Source: an uncultured Flaviramulus sp. | GTDB taxonomy: Bacteria > Bacteroidota > Bacteroidia > Flavobacteriales > Flavobacteriaceae | DNA length: 64,000 nt | Reading direction: 5' to 3' | NCBI GenBank assembly: GCA_947495125.1 | Contig: CANLXL010000004.1 | Coordinates: forward strand, 272,322-336,321 | In this document: positions 43,031 to 51,714 of the stretch, piece after piece | How the letters are laid out: the number at the start of each line of letters is the position of its first letter | How positions within the stretch are numbered: the stretch's first letter is position 1 | Position numbers and translations under genes: made by a program | Notes under the pieces: generated by a model | Told to the model about the DNA's origin: nothing | Database searches by the model: none | What the model saw: the letters and a program-made list of their open reading frames with translations, nothing else

Positions 43031-44449
43031 ATGCTGTTTAATTCTTTCGAGTTCCTAGTTTTTCTCCCGATTGTATTTGTTGTTTATTGGTTGTTGAATA
43101 ATGACTTAAGAAAACAAAATATCCTGTTGCTAGTATCAAGTTATATTTTCTATGCATGGTGGGATTGGCGATTTCTATCATTAATTATAATAAGTTCTAT
43201 CGTTGATTTTACAGCAGGGACGAAGATCTTTAAGTCGGAAACGGAAAAACAAAGAAAGGCTTGGTTACTTGTGAGTCTAACGGCGAATTTAGGGTTGTTA
43301 TCTATTTTTAAATACTATAATTTTTTTGCTGAGTCGTTTGCCGATTTAATGAATGTTTTTGGATGGCAACCTAATGACTTAACCTTAAATATCATTCTAC
43401 CAGTTGGAATTAGTTTTTATACGTTTCAAACTTTGAGTTACACTATAGATATTTATAGAAAACAGTTTCAACCAACCAAAGATGTTATATCGTTTTTTAC
43501 ATATATTGCTTTTTTTCCTCAATTGGTAGCTGGCCCTATTGAGAGGGCTTCTAATTTATTGCCTCAGATAGAAAAAAAGAGAGTTTTTAGGAAGGAATGG
43601 TTTAGCGAAGGAATTGTACAAGTATTAATCGGCTTGTTTCGTAAAATAGTTATTGCTGATACTATTGGTATCTATGTAGATATGGTGTATGGCAATATTG
43701 AATTATATAATTCTTCTACGATAATTCTAGCTACTTTTTTGTATGCCTTCCAAATTTATTATGATTTTTCGGGTTATTCTGATATCGCCATTGGAACAGC
43801 AAAATTATTAGGTTTTAAATTTCATCAAAACTTCAATTTACCATATTTCTCTAAATCATTGACTGAATTTTGGAGAAAATGGCATATGTCTTTATCGTAT
43901 TGGCTAAGAGATTATTTATATATTTCTTTAGGAGGTAATCGGAAGGGAATAAAAATAACTTATCGAAACTTAATGTTGACCATGCTGCTAGGTGGGTTAT
44001 GGCATGGAAGTTCATGGAATTTTATTATTTGGGGAGGAATTCACGGTGTGGTTTTAAGTGTCGAAAAGTACTTGAAATCTACTCGATATTATGAGAAAAT
44101 TGGGAGCTTGAGTGTTTTCGGGTATTTAATTACTTTCTTAATAGTTTTACTTTCTTGGATTTTTTTTCGCACACAAAATGTGCATTCAGCGATTTTTGCT
44201 ATTGAAAAAGCTCTGCAACTCGATTTTTCAAAACCATTCATAGGAGATATCAATGTGTTAGCTAATTCTGTTTTATTGTTGTCGTTAGGAGTTTTATTTG
44301 ATCTCTATTTGTTCAATAAAAAGATTCATCTTGAAGATTTGGGTGCAAAGTTTGGGGTGACTAAGGTTGCTACTACGGCGGCAATAGTGGTTGCACTTAT
44401 AAACTTATTTTATTCAACCTCAAACAATTTTATATATTTCCAATTTTAA
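43031..44449 (+). CDS. MBOAT family O-acyltransferase (AlgI/DltB-like)
   Basis: 472-aa multi-span membrane protein of the MBOAT family that passes an acyl group across the inner membrane onto a surface polysaccharide. The catalytic histidine is His325 in GLWHGSSWNF, with the second conserved histidine at 285 (WRKWHMSL). The early sequence FYAWWDWRFL and the GISFYTFQTLSYTID block are typical of AlgI. It starts a two-gene unit with an SGNH-like protein 4 bases downstream, the usual acyl-transfer partner. The acyl group is probably acetyl; a second MBOAT lies at 57540. Confidence 0.94.
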   Translation: MLFNSFEFLVFLPIVFVVYWLLNNDLRKQNILLLVSSYIFYAWWDWRFLSLIIISSIVDFTAGTKIFKSETEKQRKAWLLVSLTANLGLLSIFKYYNFFAESFADLMNVFGWQPNDLTLNIILPVGISFYTFQTLSYTIDIYRKQFQPTKDVISFFTYIAFFPQLVAGPIERASNLLPQIEKKRVFRKEWFSEGIVQVLIGLFRKIVIADTIGIYVDMVYGNIELYNSSTIILATFLYAFQIYYDFSGYSDIAIGTAKLLGFKFHQNFNLPYFSKSLTEFWRKWHMSLSYWLRDYLYISLGGNRKGIKITYRNLMLTMLLGGLWHGSSWNFIIWGGIHGVVLSVEKYLKSTRYYEKIGSLSVFGYLITFLIVLLSWIFFRTQNVHSAIFAIEKALQLDFSKPFIGDINVLANSVLLLSLGVLFDLYLFNKKIHLEDLGAKFGVTKVATTAAIVVALINLFYSTSNNFIYFQF

Positions 44450-44453
44450 AAAT

Positions 44454-45407
44454 ATGACCAGAGACGATTTAAAGTATGTTTTGAAGATAATGGCATTATT
44501 TCTTGTTATTTCATTTTTTATAGATAAGATGATTTTTTTTACTTTGAATAAGATTAGCGATAAAGTCTATTCTGGACAAAGTGTTGGAAAACTGAATCAT
44601 TTTCTGGAAATAAAAGACGATCTTGATTATGTTATATTTGGTAGTTCAAGAGCAAATCATCATGTAGACCCCTATAAGATATCTAAAAACGGATTCAATA
44701 TGGGGATGGATGGTACTAAAATCGCTTATTCAGCGACTTTACTAAAGGTATTGCCAAAACAGAAAAAACAATTGATTTTTTTTCATATTGACCCAGAAAA
44801 TGTGTTTTCAACAAAGTATACGGGAAGTGATATAAATGGTTTGGGTGTGAAATATAACAGGAATGATATATTTAAAACAGAGATCGATAAACTGGAAAAG
44901 AACAATATAGTACAAAAATTCTATTGGAGTTTAAGCTATAATGGAAAGGTTTTGGGTATACTTAAGAATTTTTTTATGACAAATTATGATTATAAAAGTT
45001 ATTATGGCTATGACCCACTAAATTTAACTAAAAACCAAAAGAATATTTTTGAAAGAATTATCGAAAATGATAAAATAGAAGACTGTCAAGATAATTTCGA
45101 CCTGAACAAGGTTTATAATGGTTACTTGGATGATCTGGCCCTATTTAATCAAGAAAACAATAAGGCACTGGTTTTTTTTACCTCACCTAAGTTTAATGAC
45201 TACTGTAAAGAAGATAATATTAAATTTGAAAAAATCATGAAAGACAAAGGGCTGATTTATTATGATTTTTCAGATTTTTTTAAGAAGGATAACTCACATT
45301 CATTTTGGAGGGATAAGACTCATTTGTCAAATAAAGGAGCAATAAAATTCACAAAGAGAATTTATAATATTTTTAATGTATATAGAGAAAAATCTACTGC
45401 CTTATAG
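44454..45407 (+). CDS. SGNH-like membrane-anchored partner of MBOAT
   Basis: 317-aa protein with one N-terminal membrane helix (about 10-28) and a periplasmic SGNH/GDSL-like domain. Visible catalytic-like residues are Ser64 or Ser65 in FGSSRANH and Asp287 with His290 in WRDKTHLSNKG, a D-x-x-H dyad. The family resembles AlgX/AlgJ- and DltD-type proteins that take the acyl group from MBOAT to the polysaccharide. It begins 4 bases after the MBOAT stop, so the two act together. Confidence 0.75.
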   Translation: MTRDDLKYVLKIMALFLVISFFIDKMIFFTLNKISDKVYSGQSVGKLNHFLEIKDDLDYVIFGSSRANHHVDPYKISKNGFNMGMDGTKIAYSATLLKVLPKQKKQLIFFHIDPENVFSTKYTGSDINGLGVKYNRNDIFKTEIDKLEKNNIVQKFYWSLSYNGKVLGILKNFFMTNYDYKSYYGYDPLNLTKNQKNIFERIIENDKIEDCQDNFDLNKVYNGYLDDLALFNQENNKALVFFTSPKFNDYCKEDNIKFEKIMKDKGLIYYDFSDFFKKDNSHSFWRDKTHLSNKGAIKFTKRIYNIFNVYREKSTAL

Positions 45408-45497
45408 AATATTTACCATTTCTGTCATCTGTATGAAATCACCTCTCTAGCTGTCTTTTTCGCACGTAACAATAAAGTTTTGTTGATAAAATAAAGG

Positions 45498-45597
45498 ATG
45501 CCAGAATATAGTATAGCTTATGAGGTATATTGGTTATTGCGGCTCATACCTCTTAATTAGTTCAATTTTTTTCATAATTTTATAAAAATCTGGCATC
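45498..45597. repeat. Nested inverted repeats upstream of the DUF3667 gene
   Basis: GATGCCAGA (45498-45506) and TCTGGCATC (45589-45597) are perfect 9-bp inverted copies enclosing a second pair, GAGGTAT (45523-45529) and ATACCTC (45547-45553). The outer right arm ends 3 bases before the ATG at 45601, so folding could cover the start of translation. Confidence 0.5.
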
Positions 45598-45600
45598 TTA

Positions 45601-46677
45601 ATGGAAAATCAATTGGAAACCTGTAAGAATTGCGAGCAACAATTTGAAAAAGATTTTAAATTTTGCCCGCATTGTGGGCAACAGGCGAAAAATGAATTAA
45701 CAGTAGGTGTTTTATTTTATAATACGATAAGCAATTACTTTTCTTTTGATGCCCGTTTTTTTAAAAGCTTTTTTCCTTTGTTGTTTAAACCGGGCTATCT
45801 GGCAACGCAATTTATTCAGGGTAAGCGTTTATTATATCTGCATCCCGCTCAATTATATCTTTTCATCTCTGTTGTTTTTTTCTTTTTATTAACAACGACG
45901 GTGGTTAGGGATCAAGTTCAAGATTTGGATACTGTATTAAAAAAGACATTAAAAAATCCAATAATTTCAGATAGCACAAAAATAGAAGCGCAGAAAGCCT
46001 TAGACTCTGTTAAGTTAGATAGTATTTTAATACCTCTAAAAGAGCATGGTATTCCTGGCATTAAAAATAAACAGATTGAATCGCTGGATTCGATAATAAA
46101 AACTAATGCAAAAGACACGAAAACTGCAGCTTTAACTTTTGATTTTGATGAAAGAAAAGTAGATTCTTTGGTTGCCATTAATGCAGCAAATGAGGACGTT
46201 TATAGAGCCATGGGTATGCCTGACGGAGCAGGGTCAATTAAAAGAAAATTTTACGAACAAAGCTTAAAATTCTATAAGCATCGAAATGGTGGGCAAATAT
46301 TGCAAGCAGCCTACGATACTATTCCTATTTCGTTATTTATTCTGTTACCTATCTTTGCCTTAATTTTAAAAATATTGTTTTACAAACGTGGTCGCTATGC
46401 ACATCATTTGGTTTTCAGCTTTTATTTCTTTTCTTTTTTATTCTCAGTATTTAGTATAATACTCCTGGTGAATTATTTATGGGATGTACCCGATTGGATA
46501 GATTGGTTACTGGTAATGTCTACCTTCTTTTATTTATTTCTGGCGATCAAACGTTTTTATAAACAAGGATGGTTTTTAAGCTTCTTTAAAACGGGTTTGG
46601 CCACTTTTGTGTATCTCATGTTTGTAACACCTATAGCCATTATTATAATTAGTCTGGTCGGTTTTTTATTTTATTGA
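45601..46677 (+). CDS. DUF3667 membrane protein with zinc ribbon
   Basis: 358-aa protein. An N-terminal zinc ribbon is formed by Cys8, Cys11, Cys22 and Cys25 (CKNC ... CPHC). The DUF3667 block follows (about 30-100, LFKPGYLATQFIQGKR and LHPAQLYLFISVVFF) with the first membrane helix. After a charged loop (about 105-235), three or four helices end the protein. Function is unknown; the family is common in Bacteroidota. Its stop is immediately followed by that of the convergent uvrA, with no base between. Confidence 0.9.
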   Translation: MENQLETCKNCEQQFEKDFKFCPHCGQQAKNELTVGVLFYNTISNYFSFDARFFKSFFPLLFKPGYLATQFIQGKRLLYLHPAQLYLFISVVFFFLLTTTVVRDQVQDLDTVLKKTLKNPIISDSTKIEAQKALDSVKLDSILIPLKEHGIPGIKNKQIESLDSIIKTNAKDTKTAALTFDFDERKVDSLVAINAANEDVYRAMGMPDGAGSIKRKFYEQSLKFYKHRNGGQILQAAYDTIPISLFILLPIFALILKILFYKRGRYAHHLVFSFYFFSFLFSVFSIILLVNYLWDVPDWIDWLLVMSTFFYLFLAIKRFYKQGWFLSFFKTGLATFVYLMFVTPIAIIIISLVGFLFY

Positions 46678-49458
46678 TTACACTTTTTCTTTTAAATACC
46701 TACCGGTTTCTGAAACCTTACTTTTGACGATCTCCTCAGGAGTTCCTGTAGCGACAAGATTCCCTCCGGTTTCTCCTCCTTTAGGACCTAAGTCGATAAT
46801 ATGATCTGCACATTTAATAAGCTCCAAATTATGTTCTACAACAATGATGGAATGTCCATTCTCAATTAAAGCATTGAATGACTTTAATAACTTTTGAATA
46901 TCATGGAAATGTAGCCCTGTAGTAGGCTCATCAAAAATAAAAAGAGCTTTATTCTTATTATTTCCTTTACCTAAAAACGAAGCCAATTTAATACGCTGTG
47001 CCTCACCACCTGAAAGGGTAGAAGAACTCTGTCCTAGAGTAACATAACCTAAACCAACATCTTGTAAAGGCTGCAATTTGGTTTTTATTTTCGTTTGATT
47101 GGTTTCATCAAAAAAAACAATGGCATCATCAATGGTAAGATTTAAAATGTTGTCAATGTTCTTATTTTCAAATGTAACTTCTAATACTTCTTTCTTAAAA
47201 CGCTTCCCGCCACAAGTTTCACACTTTAAATGGACATCGGCCATGAATTGCATTTCTATAGTGACTTCACCTTCTCCTTTACACGTCTCACAACGGCCGC
47301 CATCTACATTAAAAGAAAAGTGCTTCGCCTGATAATTTCTTATACTACTTAACTTTTGTTTTGAAAATAATGCACGAATGTCATCATAGGCTTTTATATA
47401 GGTTACAGGATTTGACCTGGATGACCGCCCAATTGGGTTTTGGTCTACAAACTCTATATGTTTAATGTTACTAAAATTACCATCTAAACTTGTGAATTGC
47501 CCTGGTTTATCTCCAAAATCTGTCAACCTTTTTTGAAGTGCAGGATATAATATTTTCTTAACTAAGGTGCTTTTTCCGCTTCCCGAAACACCGGTTACAA
47601 CGGTAAGCATGCCTAATGGAAAACGGACATCAATATTTTTAAGATTGTTTTCCCGAGCACCTTTAATATCAACATAGTATTTAGATTGCCGCCTTTGTTT
47701 TGGTGTTTCAATTATTAATGCTTTGTTTAAATATTTGGCGGTTAAAGATTCAGAAGCCAAAATATCGGTATAGGTGCCATTGGCAACAATATGGCCGCCA
47801 AATGTTCCGGCTTCGGGACCAATATCGATAATATTGTCTGCAGCTTTCATAATGTCCTCATCGTGTTCAACGACAATCACAGTATTTCCCAAATCACGTA
47901 GTGACTTTAAAACAGAAATCAAACGTTCTGTATCCTTTGGATGTAAACCTATACTTGGTTCATCTAGAATATACATTGAGCCAACCAAACTACTGCCTAA
48001 AGATGTTGCGAGATTAATACGCTGACTTTCACCGCCTGAAAGGGTATTCGATTTTCTGTTTAACGTTAAATAGTTAAGTCCGACATTACTTAGAAAAGAC
48101 AGCCTGTTGTTAATTTCTTTTAACAATCGTTTTGCTACTTGAGTATCGTACGCATTTAATTCTAGTTGTTTAAAAAAAACGGAAAGCTTATTCAGGGGCA
48201 TTTCGACCAAATCTGTAATAGTAGCACCATTTATTTTTACATAACTTGCTTCAACCCGTAAACGCTTACCGCTACAGGTTTTACATTTCGTTTTACCCCG
48301 ATAACGAGATAGCATGACACGATTTTGAATTTTATAAGCCTTAGATTCTAGTTCAGCAAAAAAAGAATTTAAGCCCTCAAAATGTGTATTACCACTCCAA
48401 ATGAGTTGCTTTTGGGGTTCACTTAATTCAAAATATGGCTTATGAATAGGGAAGTCGAATTTATGTGAATTATTAACCAATTGATCTCTATACCAGCTCA
48501 TGCTTTCTCCACGCCATGGGAAGATGGCGTTTTCATATACTGAAAGTCCGGTGTTTGGTATAACCAAATCTTCATCAATCCCAATAATATCTCCATAACC
48601 TTCACACTTCGGACAAGCACCATAGGGGTTGTTAAAACTAAATAAATGAATATTGGGTTCTAAAAAATTAATACCGTCTAATTCAAATTTGTTGCTAAAA
48701 TGGTGTTGTTCGTTGCTAGCTAATGTTTCGATTATACATTCTCCCTTACCTTCAAAAAAGGCAGTTTGTATAGCATCGGCTAAGCGGTTGAAGAAATCTT
48801 CTTCATTCTTAATTATAACCCTGTCAACTACCAGCAGCGCTTTATTTATTTTTGAACTCTCAGCTTCATCGATTCTTAAAACATCATTATTTACTTTAAT
48901 TCTGGCGTAGCCTTGTTGCTGCAATGCTTTTAGTTTATCCTTCATACTACGTCCTTCCTCCAAGTGAATAGGAGCAAGAAGGAGTAATTTCTCTCTTTCG
49001 GGAAATGCTTTCAGATAGTTTAATACATCTGAGACCGTATCCTTCTTTACTTCATTTCCTGACACCGGTGAATAGGTTCTTCCAATTCTTGCAAACAAAA
49101 GCTTTAAGTAGTCATATACTTCGGTGGTTGTTCCCACGGTGGATCTTGGGTTTGTAGAATTTACTTTCTGTTCTATAGCAATAGCAGGAGCGATGCCTTT
49201 TATGTAATCTACTTTGGGTTTGTTCAATCTGCCTAAAAATTGCCTGGCATAGCTAGACAGGCTTTCTACATAGCGTCTTTGTCCTTCCGCATAGAGCGTG
49301 TCAAAGGCTAAGCTTGATTTTCCGGAACCCGATAAGCCCGTAATCACAACCAATTTGTTTCTTGGGATAACGACATCGATATTTTTTAGATTATGCAATT
49401 TAGCACCTTTTATGATGATGTTTTGCTTCGGGCTAACTTCGGAAATGTCAGTATTCAT
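46678..49458 (-). CDS. uvrA: Excinuclease ABC subunit A
   Basis: DNA-damage recognition ATPase of nucleotide excision repair. It has two ABC modules, with Walker [10 protein letters not shown] and GVSGSGKST, signatures LSGGESQRI and LSGGEAQRI, and zinc-binding CXXC pairs ([18 protein letters not shown] with CETCGGKRF). It works as a dimer with UvrB to find bulky lesions. The start is at ATG 49458 ([11 protein letters not shown], 926 aa). A longer frame to 49485 is rejected because the TATCTTTG promoter box overlaps it. Flavobacteria often carry two uvrA genes; which copy this is cannot be told here. Confidence 0.96.
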   Translation of the reverse strand: MNTDISEVSPKQNIIIKGAKLHNLKNIDVVIPRNKLVVITGLSGSGKSSLAFDTLYAEGQRRYVESLSSYARQFLGRLNKPKVDYIKGIAPAIAIEQKVNSTNPRSTVGTTTEVYDYLKLLFARIGRTYSPVSGNEVKKDTVSDVLNYLKAFPEREKLLLLAPIHLEEGRSMKDKLKALQQQGYARIKVNNDVLRIDEAESSKINKALLVVDRVIIKNEEDFFNRLADAIQTAFFEGKGECIIETLASNEQHHFSNKFELDGINFLEPNIHLFSFNNPYGACPKCEGYGDIIGIDEDLVIPNTGLSVYENAIFPWRGESMSWYRDQLVNNSHKFDFPIHKPYFELSEPQKQLIWSGNTHFEGLNSFFAELESKAYKIQNRVMLSRYRGKTKCKTCSGKRLRVEASYVKINGATITDLVEMPLNKLSVFFKQLELNAYDTQVAKRLLKEINNRLSFLSNVGLNYLTLNRKSNTLSGGESQRINLATSLGSSLVGSMYILDEPSIGLHPKDTERLISVLKSLRDLGNTVIVVEHDEDIMKAADNIIDIGPEAGTFGGHIVANGTYTDILASESLTAKYLNKALIIETPKQRRQSKYYVDIKGARENNLKNIDVRFPLGMLTVVTGVSGSGKSTLVKKILYPALQKRLTDFGDKPGQFTSLDGNFSNIKHIEFVDQNPIGRSSRSNPVTYIKAYDDIRALFSKQKLSSIRNYQAKHFSFNVDGGRCETCKGEGEVTIEMQFMADVHLKCETCGGKRFKKEVLEVTFENKNIDNILNLTIDDAIVFFDETNQTKIKTKLQPLQDVGLGYVTLGQSSSTLSGGEAQRIKLASFLGKGNNKNKALFIFDEPTTGLHFHDIQKLLKSFNALIENGHSIIVVEHNLELIKCADHIIDLGPKGGETGGNLVATGTPEEIVKSKVSETGRYLKEKV

Positions 49459-49482
49459 AAGCTTTTTGAGTAGATAATTTTG

Positions 49483-49490
49483 CAAAGATA
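49483..49490 (-). promoter_or_regulatory. -7 box of uvrA
   Basis: TATCTTTG on the minus strand places transcription start near 49476, downstream of the ATG at 49485, and so decides the uvrA start at 49458. Confidence 0.6.
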
Positions 49491-49557
49491 CTATAAGTAT
49501 TTGAGCTTAAAAAATGAAGTGTTTATCAATAAAATGGTAAAAAACATGAATTATTTT

Positions 49558-49589
49558 TTGTTTTTTAGGAATGATTGTTGTTATATTTG
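49558..49589 (+). promoter_or_regulatory. Promoter of the sigma factor gene
   Basis: TTG (49558-49560), a 21-base spacer and TATATTTG (49582-49589) form a housekeeping-type promoter, giving a leader of about 100 bases before the ATG at 49698. Confidence 0.6.
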
Positions 49590-49697
49590 GATTATCAATC
49601 AATTTAAAAAATCACTCTCGCTTATAGCATAAAATTACTTTTTAAACATTTAACCCCAAGCAAAGAAGCCCTCTTCTATGCTCTAAAAGTAATTATT

Positions 49698-50282
49698 ATG
49701 CAACATGAAATTATAACAGATGCTACACTGGTTAGTAACTACATTAAAGGAGATGAAAGTGCTTTAGAGATTCTAATTAAGAGACATAAGCAAAAAATTT
49801 ACAGTTTTATTTATTCGAAAGTTTATGATAGAGATGTCGCTGAAGATATTTTTCAAGACACTTTTATAAAAGTTATTCGTACGCTTAAACGGGGGGCTTA
49901 CAACGAGGAGGGTAAATTTCTGCCATGGGTAATGCGTATTTCTCATAATCTGGTTATTGACTTTTTTAGAAAAAATAGTCGCATGCCAAAATTCGATAAT
50001 AATAATGAATTCAGTATTTTTTCTGTACTCAGTGATACTAGTCTGAATGCAGAAAAAAAGATTATTAAAGAACAGGTTGAAAACGATGTACGACGCTTGG
50101 TTGATGAGCTTCCTCAAGATCAAAAAGAAGTACTTTTAATGCGAATTTACAACGATATGAGTTTTAAAGAAATTTCGGACCGAACAGGGGTGAGTATTAA
50201 TACGGCCCTGGGAAGAATGCGCTATGCGCTTATTAATTTGCGTAAGATAATAGACAAACATAATATAGTTTTGACCAATTGA
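49698..50282 (+). CDS. ECF-type RNA polymerase sigma factor
   Basis: 194-aa sigma-70 family factor with only regions 2 and 4. Region 2 (about 24-90) includes the core-binding helix AEDIFQDTFIKV and the promoter-reading PWVMRISHNLVIDFFR; region 4 (about 130-185) has the helix-turn-helix FKEISDRTGVSINTALGRM. It is not followed by a membrane anti-sigma gene. A 48-codon gene lies 57 bases downstream. Its housekeeping promoter suggests that its activity is controlled after transcription. Confidence 0.92.
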   Translation: MQHEIITDATLVSNYIKGDESALEILIKRHKQKIYSFIYSKVYDRDVAEDIFQDTFIKVIRTLKRGAYNEEGKFLPWVMRISHNLVIDFFRKNSRMPKFDNNNEFSIFSVLSDTSLNAEKKIIKEQVENDVRRLVDELPQDQKEVLLMRIYNDMSFKEISDRTGVSINTALGRMRYALINLRKIIDKHNIVLTN

Positions 50283-50339
50283 TACAATAAAGTAAATTTT
50301 GCTTCGTTAGTATTAAGAATAAACCCTTAAAATATTAAA

Positions 50340-50486
50340 ATGGCAAAAATTTACTCTGAAAATTCTACTAAAAATTTAAACGATCTCAAACCGAAGGAAG
50401 AAACGGTGAAATTTCTTCTAAACTACTCAAAGGCTTTAAGTGTTATAGATTATAATAAGATGAAGTTTGAAGCACTTCTAAATTAA
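50340..50486 (+). CDS. Small protein of 48 aa downstream of the sigma factor
   Basis: Frame MAKIYSENSTKNLNDLKPKE ... MKFEALLN with an ATG at 50340 and TAA ending at 50486. It is basic with a helical C-terminal half, lies 57 bases after the sigma factor and ends directly at a terminator, so it is co-transcribed. I recall similar short proteins in this position in other flavobacteria. It has no membrane segment; a small regulator of the sigma factor is a guess from position only. Confidence 0.6.
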   Translation: MAKIYSENSTKNLNDLKPKEETVKFLLNYSKALSVIDYNKMKFEALLN

Positions 50487-50488
50487 TG

Positions 50489-50517
50489 AAAAGCCCTTTA
50501 ATTAGGGCTTTTTTTTT
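50489..50517. terminator. Terminator shared with the nth end
   Basis: AAAAGCCCT and AGGGCTTTT form a 9-bp stem followed by a T-run. The last codons and stop of the convergent nth (50502) lie inside the hairpin, so nth ends in the same structure. Confidence 0.85.
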
Positions 50518-51161
50518 GCGTTATATTCTTTTATAACAGATTTCCTACCGATTGTTTTGGTGATGATGTCTTTTTCCAAATCCCATCCTCTCGCTGGGGA
50601 ATATTGTCTTCCATACCAAATTATTTGCAAGTGTAAATCGTTCCATAGATCCTTTGGGAATAATCTTTTAGCATCTTTTTCGGTTTGTACAACGTTCTTT
50701 CCATTGCTTAAATTCCATCGATACATCAACCTGTGGATGTGAGTATCTACAGGAAATGCCGGTATACCAAATGCTTGAGATAAAACAACTGCCGCCGTTT
50801 TGTGTCCTACTGCCGGAAGCTCTTCCAGGTCTTTATAAGTTTTGGGAACTTTCCCATGATGTTTGTCTATCAAAATTTTTGATAAACCATGAATACCTTT
50901 ACTTTTCATGGGCGAAAGTCCAACGGGTTTAATAATCTCACGTATTTCTTCTACAGAGAGTTTAATCATATCATAGGGGTTGTCTGCCTTTTCAAAAAGC
51001 AAAGGCGTAATTTGATTCACTCTGACATCTGTACTTTGAGCAGACATTAACACTGCTATTAAGAGGGTATAAGGGTCTTTATGTTCCAGCGGGATAGGTA
51101 TTGTGGGATAGAGTTCGGCTAATGTTTTTATTACGAAATCAACCTTTTTTTGCTTAGTCAT
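50502..51161 (-). CDS. nth: Endonuclease III-type DNA glycosylase without iron-sulfur cysteines
   Basis: 219-aa base-excision-repair glycosylase/lyase that removes oxidised pyrimidines. The helix-hairpin-helix LPAVGHKTAAVV with catalytic Lys121 and Asp139 (PVDTHIHRL) is intact. The C-terminal iron-sulfur loop of the family, normally with four cysteines, is replaced by WYGRQYSPARGWDLEKD and no cysteine occurs anywhere in the protein. This form is, as I recall, usual in flavobacteria. It diverges from bcp across 35 bases with overlapping promoters. Confidence 0.92.
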   Translation of the reverse strand: MTKQKKVDFVIKTLAELYPTIPIPLEHKDPYTLLIAVLMSAQSTDVRVNQITPLLFEKADNPYDMIKLSVEEIREIIKPVGLSPMKSKGIHGLSKILIDKHHGKVPKTYKDLEELPAVGHKTAAVVLSQAFGIPAFPVDTHIHRLMYRWNLSNGKNVVQTEKDAKRLFPKDLWNDLHLQIIWYGRQYSPARGWDLEKDIITKTIGRKSVIKEYNAKKKP

Positions 51162-51167
51162 TAGTTG

Positions 51168-51191
51168 TATGTTTGTAAAAAATCAAAGTTA
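51168..51191. promoter_or_regulatory. Divergent -7 boxes of nth and bcp
   Basis: TATGTTTG (51168-51175, plus strand) serves bcp with about a 15-base leader. TAACTTTG (51191-51184, minus strand) serves nth. Both fit TAnnTTTG within a 35-base gap, so the two promoters compete for space. Confidence 0.6.
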
Positions 51192-51196
51192 AGACT

Positions 51197-51649
51197 ATGC
51201 AAACATTAAAGCAAGGTGATATCGTTCCAAATTTTTCAGCAAAGGATGAACAGGGAAACACCATCACATTAAGTGATTATAAGGGTAAGAAGTTAGTGGT
51301 GTTCTTCTATCCGAAAGCGAATACACCGGGTTGTACAATAGAAGCGTGTAACCTGCGTGATAATTACGAAGTTTTAAAGGAGAACGGATTTGAATTATTA
51401 GGTGTAAGCGCAGATTCTGCCAGAAAGCAGTCTAATTTCAAAAATAAGTTTAAGTTTCCTTTTCCATTGTTAGCTGATACCGATAAAACGGTTATTAACG
51501 CTTTTGGTGTTTGGGGACCAAAAAAGTTTATGGGAAGAGAGTTTGATGGTATTCATAGAAAAACGTTTATCATTGATGAAAACGGAATTGTGGAGCGTGT
51601 TATTGATAAAGTAAAAACTAAAAATCATTCAGCCCAGATACTAGAGTAA
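51197..51649 (+). CDS. bcp: Thioredoxin-dependent thiol peroxidase
   Basis: 150-aa peroxiredoxin of the Bcp (PrxQ) type that reduces hydroperoxides using thioredoxin. The peroxidatic cysteine is Cys46 and the resolving cysteine Cys51 in TPGCTIEAC, the helical C-x4-C arrangement of the group. The conserved FYPKANTPGCT and the WGPKKFMGREFDG block agree. Its pairing with nth links peroxide removal to repair of oxidised bases. A hairpin terminator follows 11 bases after the stop. Confidence 0.96.
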   Translation: MQTLKQGDIVPNFSAKDEQGNTITLSDYKGKKLVVFFYPKANTPGCTIEACNLRDNYEVLKENGFELLGVSADSARKQSNFKNKFKFPFPLLADTDKTVINAFGVWGPKKFMGREFDGIHRKTFIIDENGIVERVIDKVKTKNHSAQILE

Positions 51650-51659
51650 AACAAAACAA

Positions 51660-51689
51660 ACCCCTTAGCTCATCAATAAACTAAGGGGT
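51660..51689. terminator. Terminator between bcp and a convergent gene
   Basis: ACCCCTTAG and CTAAGGGGT form a 9-bp perfect stem with a 12-base loop. Confidence 0.75.
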
Positions 51690-51714
51690 CTTAATATTTT
51701 GAATAATCTATTCT

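Noticed and set aside
49459-49485. Nine extra residues at the uvrA start
   Set aside because: A TATCTTTG promoter box overlaps this stretch, so transcription starts downstream of it.
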